A DNA stretch of 64,000 nt, from the NCBI RefSeq assembly GCF_019976755.1, contig NZ_AP023443.1:124001-188000 (forward strand). Direction: 5' to 3'. The notes beneath the pieces are model-generated. The model saw only the letters and a program-made list of their open reading frames with translations. It did no database searches and had not been told where the DNA came from. Source of the stretch: Nostoc sp. MS1. Its GTDB lineage: Bacteria; Cyanobacteriota; Cyanobacteriia; Cyanobacteriales; Nostocaceae. Positions 9,940 through 18,392 of this stretch are shown in pieces. Made by a program: the position numbers and the translations under genes. Numbering within the stretch: the first letter of the stretch is position 1; each line of letters opens with the position of its first letter.

Positions 9940-10120
9940 CTAGAGTAGATGGGCGGTATTATCCGCCGCATCCCTCTGTTCAATCTGGGCGTGCAGGTTT
10001 TCCCCGCACCCAGCTTTCGATGTTCTTAACTAGAGTCTTTGCCCATGTGGATGTAATCGTGGCAGCTTTGGTGAATAGCTAAAAGGTTTTTGGCTTTCCA
10101 GTTATGATGATTTCCATCTT
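9940..10120 (-). pseudogene. Relic of a group II intron 3' end
   Basis: On the minus strand this matches the 3' end of the complete intron at 53919-56060. It still encodes a decayed HNH tail (NWKAKNLLAIH, SCHDYIHM) followed by a stop, a domain V-like hairpin (AGCTGGGTGCG... CGCACGCCCAG in the intact copy) and a domain VI-like stem ending CCGCCCATCTACTCTAG. Everything upstream (RT and maturase) is missing. The base changes in the domain VI stem (GGCGG/CCGCC here, GGAGC/GCTCC in the intact copy) keep pairing, so this was once a functional, diverged intron. Confidence 0.75.
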
Positions 10121-10341
10121 CTGAAAGCATCTTCTAGCCCACAAGTGCAACCTTCTAGCGCTTCACTAACTTGCTCAAGAGAAAAGTTTACGCCAATGGT
10201 AACTAATGCCCGTTCGTATTTCTTGTAGATTTCATATTCAACTGAATCTGGTTCCCAAAACCAAAATCTTGTCATACCTGCTAAAAGAATAGTTGGCAGT
10301 TTCAATAGATTAGATTGTAGCAAGTACGGGGTTTGGTACAT
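10102..10341 (-). CDS. Small hypothetical protein, 3' end running into the intron relic
   Basis: An open frame of about 79 residues beginning MYQTPYLLQS with a Trp-rich stretch (MTRFWFWEPDSVEYEIYKKYE) and a possible helical tail ending in FRRWKSS. The last codons overlap the start of the intron relic, so the reading frame may be a truncated older gene. No family recognised. It could equally be a chance frame. Confidence 0.3.
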   Translation of the reverse strand: MYQTPYLLQSNLLKLPTILLAGMTRFWFWEPDSVEYEIYKKYERALVTIGVNFSLEQVSEALEGCTCGLEDAFRRWKSS

Positions 10342-10470
10342 TACTAACAGCGATCGCCGGGGCATGGAGCGTAGCTCATCGCTATCGTCACTGCCACAGT
10401 ATTTGAATTAGCCTGATGAATGCGGTAAGCTTTTGTGATTAACAAGCCATTTACCAGTTTTATCAGTATT

Positions 10471-10779
10471 ATGAGTCAGGGTGTGTATCCAGACAACTGG
10501 AAAGAAATAGCCACAGCATTGAAAGCTGCTTCTAACTGGCGTTGTGCTAAGTGCGGTAGGGTCTGCTTACGTCCAGGGGAAAAACCCGATAACTTAACCT
10601 TTTCAGAACGTAAAGCCCTTATCTTACAAGTACATCATTGGAACAGAGATCCGTCTGATAATCGCGTAGAGAACTTGGTTTGTCTGTGTAGTGGCTGTCA
10701 CTTGTCGTACCACCGTTTTGGGAGAGGCAATATTTCTCCGGGGCAGTTGTCACTGTTTGGAGAGCAGAAAGTTAGTTAA
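10471..10779 (+). CDS. HNH endonuclease-like protein
   Basis: A 102-residue protein starting MSQGVYPDNWKE. It has a CAKCG pair, a VHHWNRDPSDNRVENLV segment that fits the His-Asn core of the HNH fold, and CLCSGCHLSYHR as second zinc/His element. Such stand-alone HNH proteins are common in cyanobacterial accessory DNA; some are homing-type nucleases, others have unknown targets. A GTG at 10435 would give 12 more residues, but the ATG at 10471 starts where the conserved-looking part begins. Confidence 0.75.
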   Translation: MSQGVYPDNWKEIATALKAASNWRCAKCGRVCLRPGEKPDNLTFSERKALILQVHHWNRDPSDNRVENLVCLCSGCHLSYHRFGRGNISPGQLSLFGEQKVS

Positions 10780-10818
10780 GTGAGTAACTTGATTGATTTC
10801 AGTTTTTCAATGTAGTGA

Positions 10819-12750
10819 CTCACCGTTCGCGCAATCGAGGATGAGTTTGGTGAAATAGATGAAATAAGGGAGAGTATCTAAGCAGGAGATCATTGTCGGC
10901 ATCCCTTGTGCCAGAAAGTTGTGTAGGGTGTAACGGTTTAATGGTAAGTGTGAGAAATGGCACATTTACCCCAACAAATAATCTCAGAACGAATCGACGA
11001 TATTGTTCTGCTGCTAGAGGTGATGAAAAAAATGGGACTACCAGAAATCCTCAACCAACATCTGCCACGTCACTGGAAACAAGAAGGACTGGATTGGGGA
11101 TGGGTAGCTTGCATTTGGTTATCATATATCATCTCACAGGGCGACCACCGAAAAGTACGTGTTCGAGAATGGGTAGAACAAAGACGCTACACCATAGAGC
11201 AAGTATGCTCAATCAAAATTAGAGAAACAGACTTTACCGATGACCGTTTAGGAATACTGTTGAAGCGATTAAGCAAGCCCGAAACTTGGTCACAAATAGA
11301 ACGGTTTCTCACGCAAAACACCATCCGAGCCTATGAATTAGGGGTGGAGCAAGTACGTTTAGATGCAACAACAATCAGTGGACACCATTTAATCAGCGAG
11401 TCAGGTTTATTCCAATTTGGACACAGCAAGGATGACCCGAACCTGCCACAGGTAAAACTAATGATGGGGATGATTGACCCATTGGGGATGCCCCTTGTCA
11501 CCCAGGTGGTATCTGGAGAACAAGCAGATGATGGGTTGTACATTCCCGCCTACCAACAAATTGCTGCCACGTTGAACAAAAAAGGGTTGTTGTTTGTTGG
11601 TGACTGTAAAATGAGTTCACTATCAACACGCTGCAACATACATATTCAGGGAGATTACTACCTATGCCCATTATCCTTAGTTGGTAAAACTCCAGAACTT
11701 CTTGCTGGCTGGATAGATGATGCTGTTGCTGGTAAATTTCCACTTGTGGATATCAAGCGAACCAGTGTTCATCACAACAGTGAAACCAGCCAAGACTTAG
11801 ATGTCCTTGAAACTACTATCGCCACTGGCTATGAGGTGTGTCGTCATGTCGAGGTGGTTGATGAACAATTGCCATTACTATGCTGGCAAGAAAGGGTGTT
11901 TGTGATTCATTCACAGACACTTGCAAAACAACAAATTCAAGGATTAGAGACACGACTTCACAACGCACAGCAGAAGTTGATGGCGTTAACTCCACAAAAA
12001 GGTCGCGGTAAACGACAAATCAACGACCTACAGGTTTTATTACAAAAAGCAACACAAATTCTGCGCCTTCATCGAGTCGAAGGCTTACTGAGTTTCGATT
12101 ATGAGTGCCAGGAAACTGTTGAACAAACCTACATTGGTCGAGGTCGTCCCACATCCCGCCCCAAGCAAATTACACACAAAATTAGGTATCAAATCCAGAC
12201 CGTTATCCGCAATGAAAGTGCTATTGCCCAAGCTCAAAAAACTTTTGGCTGGAGGGCTTTTGTCAGCAATGCTCCAAAGAGTCACTTATCTCTCGAACAA
12301 GGTGTTCTGACTTATAGAGACGAATGGATTGCTGAACGTGGTTTTCATCGCCTTAAGGGTGCGTCACTTTCGATTGCCCCAATGTTTGTGCAACGTGATG
12401 ACCAAGTTACAGGTCTGATTAATTTACTGAGTCTCGCCCTCCGTTTGCTGACAATCATTGAGTTTGTTGTCAGACGACAACTGACTGTACAGTCAGTCAA
12501 CTCTCTTGCTGGACTTTATCCCGAACATCCAAACAAACGAACTGCCCAACCTACTGCTGAACGGTTGTTACGTGCTTTTTCTAATATCACTTTGACGATT
12601 ATTGAAGCCCGTGGTCAGCGTTTTGGTTATGTTCCTCCTTTAAACCCTCTACAGCAGGAAATCATTAGTTTACTTGGGCTTTCACCTGATATTTATAGCA
12701 ATCTTGTGGATAATTCCTCGTAAGTCAAATTCTATTACGCGAACGGTGAG
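10819..12750 (+). mobile_element. IS1634-type insertion sequence, apparently complete
   Basis: A 1,932-bp unit bounded by perfect 13-bp terminal inverted repeats CTCACCGTTCGCG (10819-10831) and CGCGAACGGTGAG (12738-12750), with one transposase gene filling the interior. I see no target-site duplication in the immediate flanks (AGTGA on the left, AAATT on the right). The right end lies in the 3' part of the strawberry-notch helicase gene, which is cut short by the insertion. Confidence 0.88.
10957..12723 (+). CDS. IS1634 family transposase (DUF4277 N-terminus)
   Basis: 588 residues. The N-terminal part (ISERIDDIVLLLEVMKKMG) is the DUF4277-like DNA-binding region of IS1634/IS1549-type transposases. 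The catalytic core shows acidic residues in QVRLDATTISG and LLFVGDCKMSS, and the late Glu in YRDEWIAERGFHRLKG, a DDE arrangement with the long insertion typical of this family. The frame is uninterrupted and the element has perfect ends, so it may be active. The short frames on the opposite strand are shadows. Confidence 0.9.
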   Translation: MAHLPQQIISERIDDIVLLLEVMKKMGLPEILNQHLPRHWKQEGLDWGWVACIWLSYIISQGDHRKVRVREWVEQRRYTIEQVCSIKIRETDFTDDRLGILLKRLSKPETWSQIERFLTQNTIRAYELGVEQVRLDATTISGHHLISESGLFQFGHSKDDPNLPQVKLMMGMIDPLGMPLVTQVVSGEQADDGLYIPAYQQIAATLNKKGLLFVGDCKMSSLSTRCNIHIQGDYYLCPLSLVGKTPELLAGWIDDAVAGKFPLVDIKRTSVHHNSETSQDLDVLETTIATGYEVCRHVEVVDEQLPLLCWQERVFVIHSQTLAKQQIQGLETRLHNAQQKLMALTPQKGRGKRQINDLQVLLQKATQILRLHRVEGLLSFDYECQETVEQTYIGRGRPTSRPKQITHKIRYQIQTVIRNESAIAQAQKTFGWRAFVSNAPKSHLSLEQGVLTYRDEWIAERGFHRLKGASLSIAPMFVQRDDQVTGLINLLSLALRLLTIIEFVVRRQLTVQSVNSLAGLYPEHPNKRTAQPTAERLLRAFSNITLTIIEARGQRFGYVPPLNPLQQEIISLLGLSPDIYSNLVDNSS

Positions 12751-13676
12751 AAATTTACCTTAATCCTTGAATAATTCTTGTTATTTCTTAAATTTTGTTG
12801 ATTTAATGATGAAAAACTGAGACTCCGCGCCAGATACAACCCCAACGCCTTTAAATCTCGCGCCACCACTTCCATTGCCGCAATACCGCCGACTTCAATG
12901 GATTCCACGAAGTCCTCACGCGAGTTAAACGGGAAATCCCCAGTCTGCCAGAGTCCGAGGCGATTGGCATAGGATAAGTTTGATACTTTGGTGGCTCCGG
13001 TAGCAGAGACATAAACTACCCGTGCTAAAGGTAATGCGTTTTGCAAGCGCAGCCCGACTATACCCTGCTGTGATGCGCTCACTAAGCCAAGTGTTCCCTC
13101 AACTGCCATTGCGTTGCCCATTGCGTGGCACTCGTCAAAACAGATCGCCCCCTCAAAGTCCTTGCCAGCCCATTCAACGATTTGCTTAAGCCGACTTTTA
13201 CCATTCTTTTGGGAACGTAAAGTCGAGTAGGTGCAGAACAAGATGCCTTCAGTGAATGGAATGCGATCGCCTAATTTAATGTTACTGAGGTCGATGATGT
13301 CTTTCTCATCACCACCCATAGCACACCAATCTCTACGCGCATCCTCAATCAGTGCGGCACTTTTCGATACCCAGATAGCTTTGCGTCGTCCCTGACACCA
13401 GTTGTCGAGGATGATTCCCGCGCATTGTCTACCTTTACCCGCACCAGTGCCATCACCTAAGAACCAGCCACGGCGAAATCTAACAGCGTTTTCTTCACTA
13501 TTTGCGGCTACAGTCACATTATCCCACGAATCGTCCACAATATAAGACCCTGACAGATATTCAGAGTGAGCCTGACCTGCGTAAATTACGCTTTCAAACT
13601 GTGCCTCAGATAACAAGCCTTGAGTGATGATGTGCTGAGGTAAATGGGGTTTGTATGTGGGAGATGGGGGAGACAC
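12735..13676 (-). CDS. Truncated strawberry-notch-type NTPase (downstream part of broken gene)
   Basis: 313 residues that could start at a GTG at 13676. The Walker A-like motif FLGDGTGAGKGRQCAGII, the Walker B-like AICFDECHAMGN and the motif III-like VVYVSATGATKV are clear SNO-family signatures. The last ~18 residues (SLNQQNLRNNKNYSRIK...) are unlike the family and are encoded by the stretch next to, and the first bases of, the IS element. Independent translation of this piece is unlikely to give a working helicase because the C-terminal domain is missing. Confidence 0.75.
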   Translation of the reverse strand: MSPPSPTYKPHLPQHIITQGLLSEAQFESVIYAGQAHSEYLSGSYIVDDSWDNVTVAANSEENAVRFRRGWFLGDGTGAGKGRQCAGIILDNWCQGRRKAIWVSKSAALIEDARRDWCAMGGDEKDIIDLSNIKLGDRIPFTEGILFCTYSTLRSQKNGKSRLKQIVEWAGKDFEGAICFDECHAMGNAMAVEGTLGLVSASQQGIVGLRLQNALPLARVVYVSATGATKVSNLSYANRLGLWQTGDFPFNSREDFVESIEVGGIAAMEVVARDLKALGLYLARSLSFSSLNQQNLRNNKNYSRIKVNFSPFA

Positions 13677-13739
13677 AAGGGCTAATGCTGCACTTTCGCA
13701 AAGGAGCGATGGATGGGGTTTTGCGTCTTTAATTCGGAT

Positions 13740-14924
13740 TCACTGTGGGCGATAGGTTTCATAGAGTGTATCTTTTAAGCCCTCAGTAGCAGCCCAATCA
13801 ATAACCTCATAATCTAGCGGGACTATATCAATAAACTGGGATAATGTTTGAGTAACTGGTGCTGATTGAGATTTTGGCTTAACAGAACTTAAACGAATCG
13901 CTTTCGATACGGCTGTTTGAGCAGTTGGAGTAATTCGTTCCCAAACTGGTCGCGGTGCTAGTTGCTCAATCAGCGTGGCGAGTTCGGCTAGTTCAACGGT
14001 ATCGCTAATACAAGGAATTTCTTGTGGATCAGCCGCCGGAACTTTGTCGATTACCGTCAACCGGGTATCGATGTGTGTCCCGTGTTTGCTGTAGACCTTA
14101 CCGTTAATGCCAACCGAAAGAACTACAGTTGCTTTCTCCTGCATCTTGATAAAGGTATCTCGCCAAGCTAGATTGTTTGGTGAGAACCAGTTGGCAGATA
14201 TTGTTACCAAGCGTCCGCGATCGCATAATCTCTGTAACGCCGAGTTGATATGCCGAGGGGCTGCATCTGGATTGCGACTGTTGATTTTGGGTGATGCAGA
14301 GAAAGGTGGATTCATCAGCACTACAGATGGCTGAGTTTTGCCAGCTAAGTAATCGTTGATTTGTTCACCGTTCACGGAGAATAGCGGAACGCCAGGGAAC
14401 AGTCGCCGGAGAATCTTGCTTCTGTCGCTTGAGATTTCGTTGAGCATCAGACTCGCACCCTGAAGTTTGGCGAATTGAGCTAGAATGCCAGTCCCGGCAC
14501 TTGGCTCTAATGCTAAATCATCAGTTGTGATTTGTCCGGCAAGGGAAACTAAATAAGCCAAAGCCAGAGGTGTAGAGAACTGTTGAAGCTGCAACTGTTC
14601 TTCGCTGCGGCGGGTATGCGTGGGGCAGAGTGATTCGAGCAGTTGCAACTTTTCTAGCGGATTAGTGGGCAATCCCAAGTGGCGCAAGTACAATATTGCT
14701 GCCACCTCAACAGCCTCGTAAGCGTCCTTCCACAGCCACGCGCCTTCTGCTGCCGTGCCGTGGAACTGGCGATTCATCTGGGATTGAATCGTTTTTGTGG
14801 AGATAGCCCGTTGCTCCATGAGTGATTTAGCGAGTTCTTGGGCAACGTTGATTATAGACTGTCCGTAGTCGAGAACTGTTTGCAGGTCAAACAGACTGCC
14901 TTGTGTAGCGATAAGGCTGACCAT
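13740..14924 (-). CDS. N6-adenine DNA methyltransferase domain (upstream part of broken gene)
   Basis: 394 residues. A SAM-binding region (LEPSAGTGILAQFA) and catalytic motif IV VVLMNPPFSAS identify an N6-adenine methyltransferase fold. The N-terminal helical part (QSIINVAQELAKSL) and the RRSEEQLQLQQFSTPLALAYL segment are like type I/IIG or N12-type methylases. It ends at the premature TGA after DTLYETYRPQ. The methylase part may still be made on its own. The recognition sequence cannot be deduced. Confidence 0.8.
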   Translation of the reverse strand: MVSLIATQGSLFDLQTVLDYGQSIINVAQELAKSLMEQRAISTKTIQSQMNRQFHGTAAEGAWLWKDAYEAVEVAAILYLRHLGLPTNPLEKLQLLESLCPTHTRRSEEQLQLQQFSTPLALAYLVSLAGQITTDDLALEPSAGTGILAQFAKLQGASLMLNEISSDRSKILRRLFPGVPLFSVNGEQINDYLAGKTQPSVVLMNPPFSASPKINSRNPDAAPRHINSALQRLCDRGRLVTISANWFSPNNLAWRDTFIKMQEKATVVLSVGINGKVYSKHGTHIDTRLTVIDKVPAADPQEIPCISDTVELAELATLIEQLAPRPVWERITPTAQTAVSKAIRLSSVKPKSQSAPVTQTLSQFIDIVPLDYEVIDWAATEGLKDTLYETYRPQ

Positions 14925-14953
14925 ATATATATAGATATGAATACATCACTTTG

Positions 14954-14971
14954 CTTTGGCGTAGCCGTTTT
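14954..14971 (+). repeat. Interspersed 18-nt repeat CTTTGGCGTAGCCGTTTT
   Basis: Identical copies lie at 57734-57751 and 61199-61216; shorter or variant copies lie at 15675-15687 and near 15568. All are next to gene ends or in spacers. This is a dispersed cyanobacterial short repeat of unknown function. Confidence 0.8.
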
Positions 14972-14990
14972 TCTCTGTGACATCCACAAA

Positions 14991-15027
14991 AGCGATCGCA
15001 CCGACTACGCTTCACGGTGCGATCGCT
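14991..15027. terminator. HIP1-containing hairpin between genes
   Basis: AGCGATCGCACCG (14991-15003) and CGGTGCGATCGCT (15015-15027) form a perfect 13-bp stem with an 11-nt loop just past the stop of the 15033 gene. It could act as a terminator for that minus-strand gene, but no clear U tract follows. Confidence 0.5.
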
Positions 15028-15032
15028 GAAGA

Positions 15033-15479
15033 CTAAGCAGTAAGAGTGCGCGATTTGGTGGACTGACGTTTAGGAGTAGAGGCTCCTTTTCGAGGCGTGG
15101 ACGATTTTGCTCCCTTGGACTTGCGCTTGGTCGATTGTACTTCTTGACCAATTACTGGTGGTAGCAGTCGTAGGCTAGGAAATGGAACTATAACTGTTGG
15201 TGCTGGCGCAGAATGGTGAGAGGATTGCGGTTCTATAGTCCAGGGGTCGGGTATTTCCTCAAACTGTGGTGCAGGTACAGGTGTGGGAGTAGGTTGTGGT
15301 GCGATGCCTACGGCGGGCTTCGCCAACGCAGAAATGGGCGATTCAATAATGGGCAGTTGCCATCCGGCTGGGGGTAACGGTACGACCCACAAACCACCAA
15401 CGAAATCGAAAACCATCAGTGAGACAACTCCCATAACGACTGCTTGAATCATGAGGTTGAGGGTAGCTTGAATATCCAT
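15033..15479 (-). CDS. Hypothetical membrane-anchored proline-rich protein
   Basis: About 148 residues starting MDIQATLNLMIQA. One hydrophobic segment (residues 7-30, AVVMGVVSLMVFDFVGGLWVV) is followed by a Pro-rich linker (QPTPTPVPAP) and a strongly basic Lys/Ser/Thr-rich tail (TKRKSKGAKSS, GASTPKRQSTKSR). The architecture, TM anchor plus basic tail, would suit a membrane-tethered nucleic-acid-contacting protein, but no family is recognised. A start 10 codons upstream is also possible. It precedes the methylase/helicase gene on the same strand. Confidence 0.55.
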   Translation of the reverse strand: MDIQATLNLMIQAVVMGVVSLMVFDFVGGLWVVPLPPAGWQLPIIESPISALAKPAVGIAPQPTPTPVPAPQFEEIPDPWTIEPQSSHHSAPAPTVIVPFPSLRLLPPVIGQEVQSTKRKSKGAKSSTPRKGASTPKRQSTKSRTLTA

Positions 15480-15509
15480 GATTGACTCCGAATGTTTGTA
15501 ATTTTTCAA

Positions 15510-16124
15510 TGTGGTGAGTTGTTGCAGTTGGGTTTGAAGCGTGTGGTCGCTGCAACTCTCACAGATGCTTCGGCGTAGCCATTTTCATCTAGTTGGCAAA
15601 GTGATGATGAGAAAATGCTTCCGTCCGATTTAATAGCAACAGGATTGCGATTATTCGTAAGATTTTCCTACTTGCTTTGGCGTAGCCTCAACCGACAAGC
15701 CGAGAGACATTTGGCCCACGCCCTCTGTATTGTGAAACCTGTCGTCCGCCCCAGGCTCCCAAGAAGTCTGCCGCCGCACCTCCACGGAAGGGCAAGCCCA
15801 GGGCTAAGACCTATAAAAGTGGCTTGGATTTTCAGAAATAGTTGTGAGGCGATCGCTTTGGGTGTTTCTCTACAGGTCAACTACTGCGATCGCTAACTGC
15901 TTAAGAATATTTATAAAGTTAGAGTAAAAAATAACACAAGTACCAATTACGGTTTTTACATCCTAAATAGGAATTGAATGTATACCATATGGGATATAAA
16001 AAGATTAATGATAATTAAATGGTATTTATAGTACCCATTTGTACCCTATAAGTATTTTGAGCCTAGCTGAACAACCAACATGCACTGTTTTAAAGCTATT
16101 TTCCTTTCATACTTTATCGCTATC
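15510..16124. other. Spacer before the partition array
   Basis: No gene that I can support. Open frames exist on both strands at 15615-15896, but they carry no domain, coincide with each other and are full of HIP1 and the interspersed CTTTGGCGTAGCC repeat (15675). The region from 15900 is A+T-rich and leads into the palindromic array; a partial spacer-B repeat begins near 16086. Confidence 0.6.
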
Positions 16125-16913
16125 TCGCGTTAACGCGATAATACTATTTTAACAGGATATATATTTGTTAGATGACAGAGAGCCTAGCCTGGAGGAAAAC
16201 ATTCTCAGCATTACTAGCTAATCTTTGTGTAGCTACACTACTACCTCGCGTTAACGCGATAATGCTTTAACGCGATATATAATTTTTGATGCTAGGAAGA
16301 GGAAGTTTTATTTACAGCAGGAGGGGTAGGTCAAGCTGTATTGTTTTAAAGTTATTTTCCCGTCAGGGGTTGTTAGTACCTCGCGTTAACGCGATAATGC
16401 CTGAATGCGAGATATTGTTTTTGATGCTAGGAAAAGGAAGTTTTATACAGGTGGGTATAGATTAAATTGTATTGTTTTAAAGCTATTTCTCCTTCATCTT
16501 CTATCGCTATCTCGCGTTAACGCGATAATGCTACTTTACCAGGACATATATTTTTTGAATGACAGAAAGCCTAGCCTGGAAAAAGCATTTTCAACATTAC
16601 TATCTAATCTCTGTGTAGCTACACTACTACCTCGCGTTAACGCGATAATACTTGAATGCGAGATATGGTTTTTGATGCTAGGGAGATGAGGTTTGACCTA
16701 TAGGTGGGGTAGATCAGCCTGTATTGTTTTAAAGCTATTTTCCTTCATAGATTATTACTATCTCGCGTTAACGCGATAATACTTTAACGCGAGATACGCT
16801 CTTAAGCGGTAGAGAGTGTTGTGTGTAAAGGAGGCATTTCCAGAACAACTAATTAGAATTTAGATAGCTATCTTGCTATCTCGCGTTAACGCGATAATGC
16901 TTTAACGCGAGAT
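16125..16913. repeat. Seven-copy palindromic array, candidate plasmid centromere (parS)
   Basis: The perfect 14-bp palindrome TCGCGTTAACGCGA occurs at 16125, 16246, 16381, 16512, 16632, 16763 and 16881 (start positions), spaced 118-135 bp. Each is followed by ATAAT and often by a half site TTTAACGCGAGAT. Spacers fall into two related types: type A after copies 1 and 4 (shared GCCTAGCCTGGA and TGTGTAGCTACACTACTACC), type B after copies 2, 3 and 5 (TTTTTGATGCTAGG and TTGTTTTAAAG). Copies 1-3 and 4-6 therefore form a ~386-bp higher-order tandem unit. The array sits directly downstream of the parA operon; the last half site encodes the final residues of the small partner protein. Confidence 0.85.
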
Positions 16914-17417
16914 TTTGCCCTCTAATGCTGAAGTTTTAGAAAGAGCAGTAGAAAGGATCTGTGCAATTTGGTATTCAAATTGAGCAAGGGCTACCGGATC
17001 ACCATTAGGTGGACGCTCTAACTTAAGAGATTGTGATGCTTCTGCTAAAATTTCTTTTTCAGCGTGTCTAAGTATGGTCATACACGCTCTTAAAACATGA
17101 CTTAGCTTTAAAGGTGTTTCTAGTTGTTCAGCAAGGCGATCAACAAATCGCTCTATTTCTCTCTCCTCTGATTTAGTCAAGAGAACTCGTTTTTCCCGAC
17201 TAAGTTTTTCAGATGTTATTACGGGCGATAAAGATATCGGTTGCTCAGGTATAGCACGAACTGTTTCAACTATGGGTACATCCTCCACAAATTCAGTAGA
17301 GTTTTTACCTAAAGCTGAGTCTGTTTGCTCTAAAGTCGAACCTTTAAGAACAGAGCGTACCAATGCTTCGTCTACTGGACGATAGGGTTTGTCATCCTGT
17401 GGGACACGTTTAGCCAT
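16902..17417 (-). CDS. Small centromere-binding partner of ParA (ParR/ParB-like), putative
   Basis: 171 residues in an operon with parA, 18 bp behind it. The N-terminal ~70 residues are low-complexity. A strand-helix-helix pattern, KRVLLTKSEEREIERFVDRLAEQL...LSHVLRACMTIL (residues ~77-115), is what a ribbon-helix-helix DNA-binding fold looks like. Plasmid type Ib partition loci have exactly this order: ParA ATPase, then a small RHH protein, with the centromere next to them. It most likely binds the TCGCGTTAACGCGA array downstream and the related sites upstream of parA. The RHH assignment is by eye. Confidence 0.7.
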   Translation of the reverse strand: MAKRVPQDDKPYRPVDEALVRSVLKGSTLEQTDSALGKNSTEFVEDVPIVETVRAIPEQPISLSPVITSEKLSREKRVLLTKSEEREIERFVDRLAEQLETPLKLSHVLRACMTILRHAEKEILAEASQSLKLERPPNGDPVALAQFEYQIAQILSTALSKTSALEGKISR

Positions 17418-17435
17418 TATTAATTACTCTGCTCC

Positions 17436-18317
17436 TCACTTTACTGAAACTGTAGACGTTGTGACTGACTGTTGAGTTGTAATTGACTTTTCAATCTCAC
17501 TAATTCGAGCTTCTATTTCTTTAGATAGCTTGAGATATTCCTTTGTTACTTTATGATTTGGCGCAGTTTCAAAAAGAGTCTTCCCCAACTTTTGCGCCTG
17601 GGGAACAACTATGGAACGACTAATAGTTGTTTTAAACTTCAAAGACCTATCCCCATCAAAGAAAAGTTGTTCAACGTACTCGCTTAAAGAATTGGCTAAT
17701 ATAGTCCGGCTATCTACACAACAAAGAATTACACCTAATAAGCGTAAGTTCGGGTTTCCATGACGTTGCGCCCCTTGAATATCTGTTAACGCATCATTCA
17801 ACCCAGCGATCGCAAACGGGTCAGGGGTAGCCGAGAGAATAAACCACTCGGCTGATTTGTAAGCGGCAATTGTTGGTGTAGTTGCATTAGGTGCTGTATC
17901 AAGAAAAATATAATCATACATTCCCGTAAGAGAACGCAAAGGATTAATCAGTACATCTTGTGTAATAAAAAATTTGTCTTTAGCTGCTAGTGCTTGATCT
18001 ATTTTTTCTAGATTTCGACGGGCAGCAATCAAATGAATATTCTCTGGTAAATCTACCCCATCTTCAGGAGTGATAATCACATCTTTAGGATCTTCCTCAC
18101 CAATTAGCACTTCAAAAGTCCCTAAAAAGCTTTCGCTTGGGACTCCTAAATGGCGGGTTGCTCCTTGATTCATGTCCAAATCAAAAATTAGGCATCGTTT
18201 ACCCCTTTTACCCAAAGCAGCTGCAATATGTACTGCGTTACTGGTTTTGGCAACACCACCTTTTTGATTGCCTACTGCAATTATCCTTGTTTTGCGTGTT
18301 TTCACTTCATTGCTCAT
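17436..18317 (-). CDS. parA: ParA-family partition ATPase
   Basis: 293 residues. The deviant Walker A motif GNQKGGVAKTSNAVHIA carries both lysines; LIFDLDMNQGATRHLG is the Walker A'/switch region and DYIFLDTAPNATTPT the Walker B. There is no N-terminal HTH, so it is of the short ParA/Soj-like class. It should form nucleoid-bound ATP dimers that move plasmid centromere complexes. The following small gene and the palindromic array complete a partition cassette. Its upstream region has three repeats that contain the array's half site, which suggests autorepression by the partner protein. Confidence 0.92.
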   Translation of the reverse strand: MSNEVKTRKTRIIAVGNQKGGVAKTSNAVHIAAALGKRGKRCLIFDLDMNQGATRHLGVPSESFLGTFEVLIGEEDPKDVIITPEDGVDLPENIHLIAARRNLEKIDQALAAKDKFFITQDVLINPLRSLTGMYDYIFLDTAPNATTPTIAAYKSAEWFILSATPDPFAIAGLNDALTDIQGAQRHGNPNLRLLGVILCCVDSRTILANSLSEYVEQLFFDGDRSLKFKTTISRSIVVPQAQKLGKTLFETAPNHKVTKEYLKLSKEIEARISEIEKSITTQQSVTTSTVSVK

Positions 18318-18392
18318 CTTATGCCTTCATTTTTCAATACTATTTACACTGCCTTTATACTCAACAATTAGCTAGATTACCATCTAGCGTTC

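Larger units (their letters stand above)
12735..14924 (-). pseudogene. Broken DNA methyltransferase/strawberry-notch helicase gene
   Basis: Two frames, 14924-13740 and 13676-12735, are in the same phase and separated by a single TGA at 13742-13740; the 21 codons between them are open and read sensibly (IRIKDAKPHPS...). The fused protein would be a class I N6-adenine methyltransferase followed by a strawberry-notch-type AAA/helicase, a combination known from large phage and plasmid proteins. The C-terminal half of the helicase is gone: similarity stops after GLYLARSLSF, next to the IS1634 element. TGA probably replaced a CGA arginine codon (...YRPQ[R]IRI...). Confidence 0.8.

Noticed and set aside
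15615..15896. Overlapping frames on both strands (93 and 70 codons)
   Set aside because: No motif or ribosome-binding site; they lie in repeat-rich spacer and mirror each other.
16405..16689. 94-codon plus-strand frame in the palindromic array
   Set aside because: It is made of repeated array units; the array's period explains the open frame.
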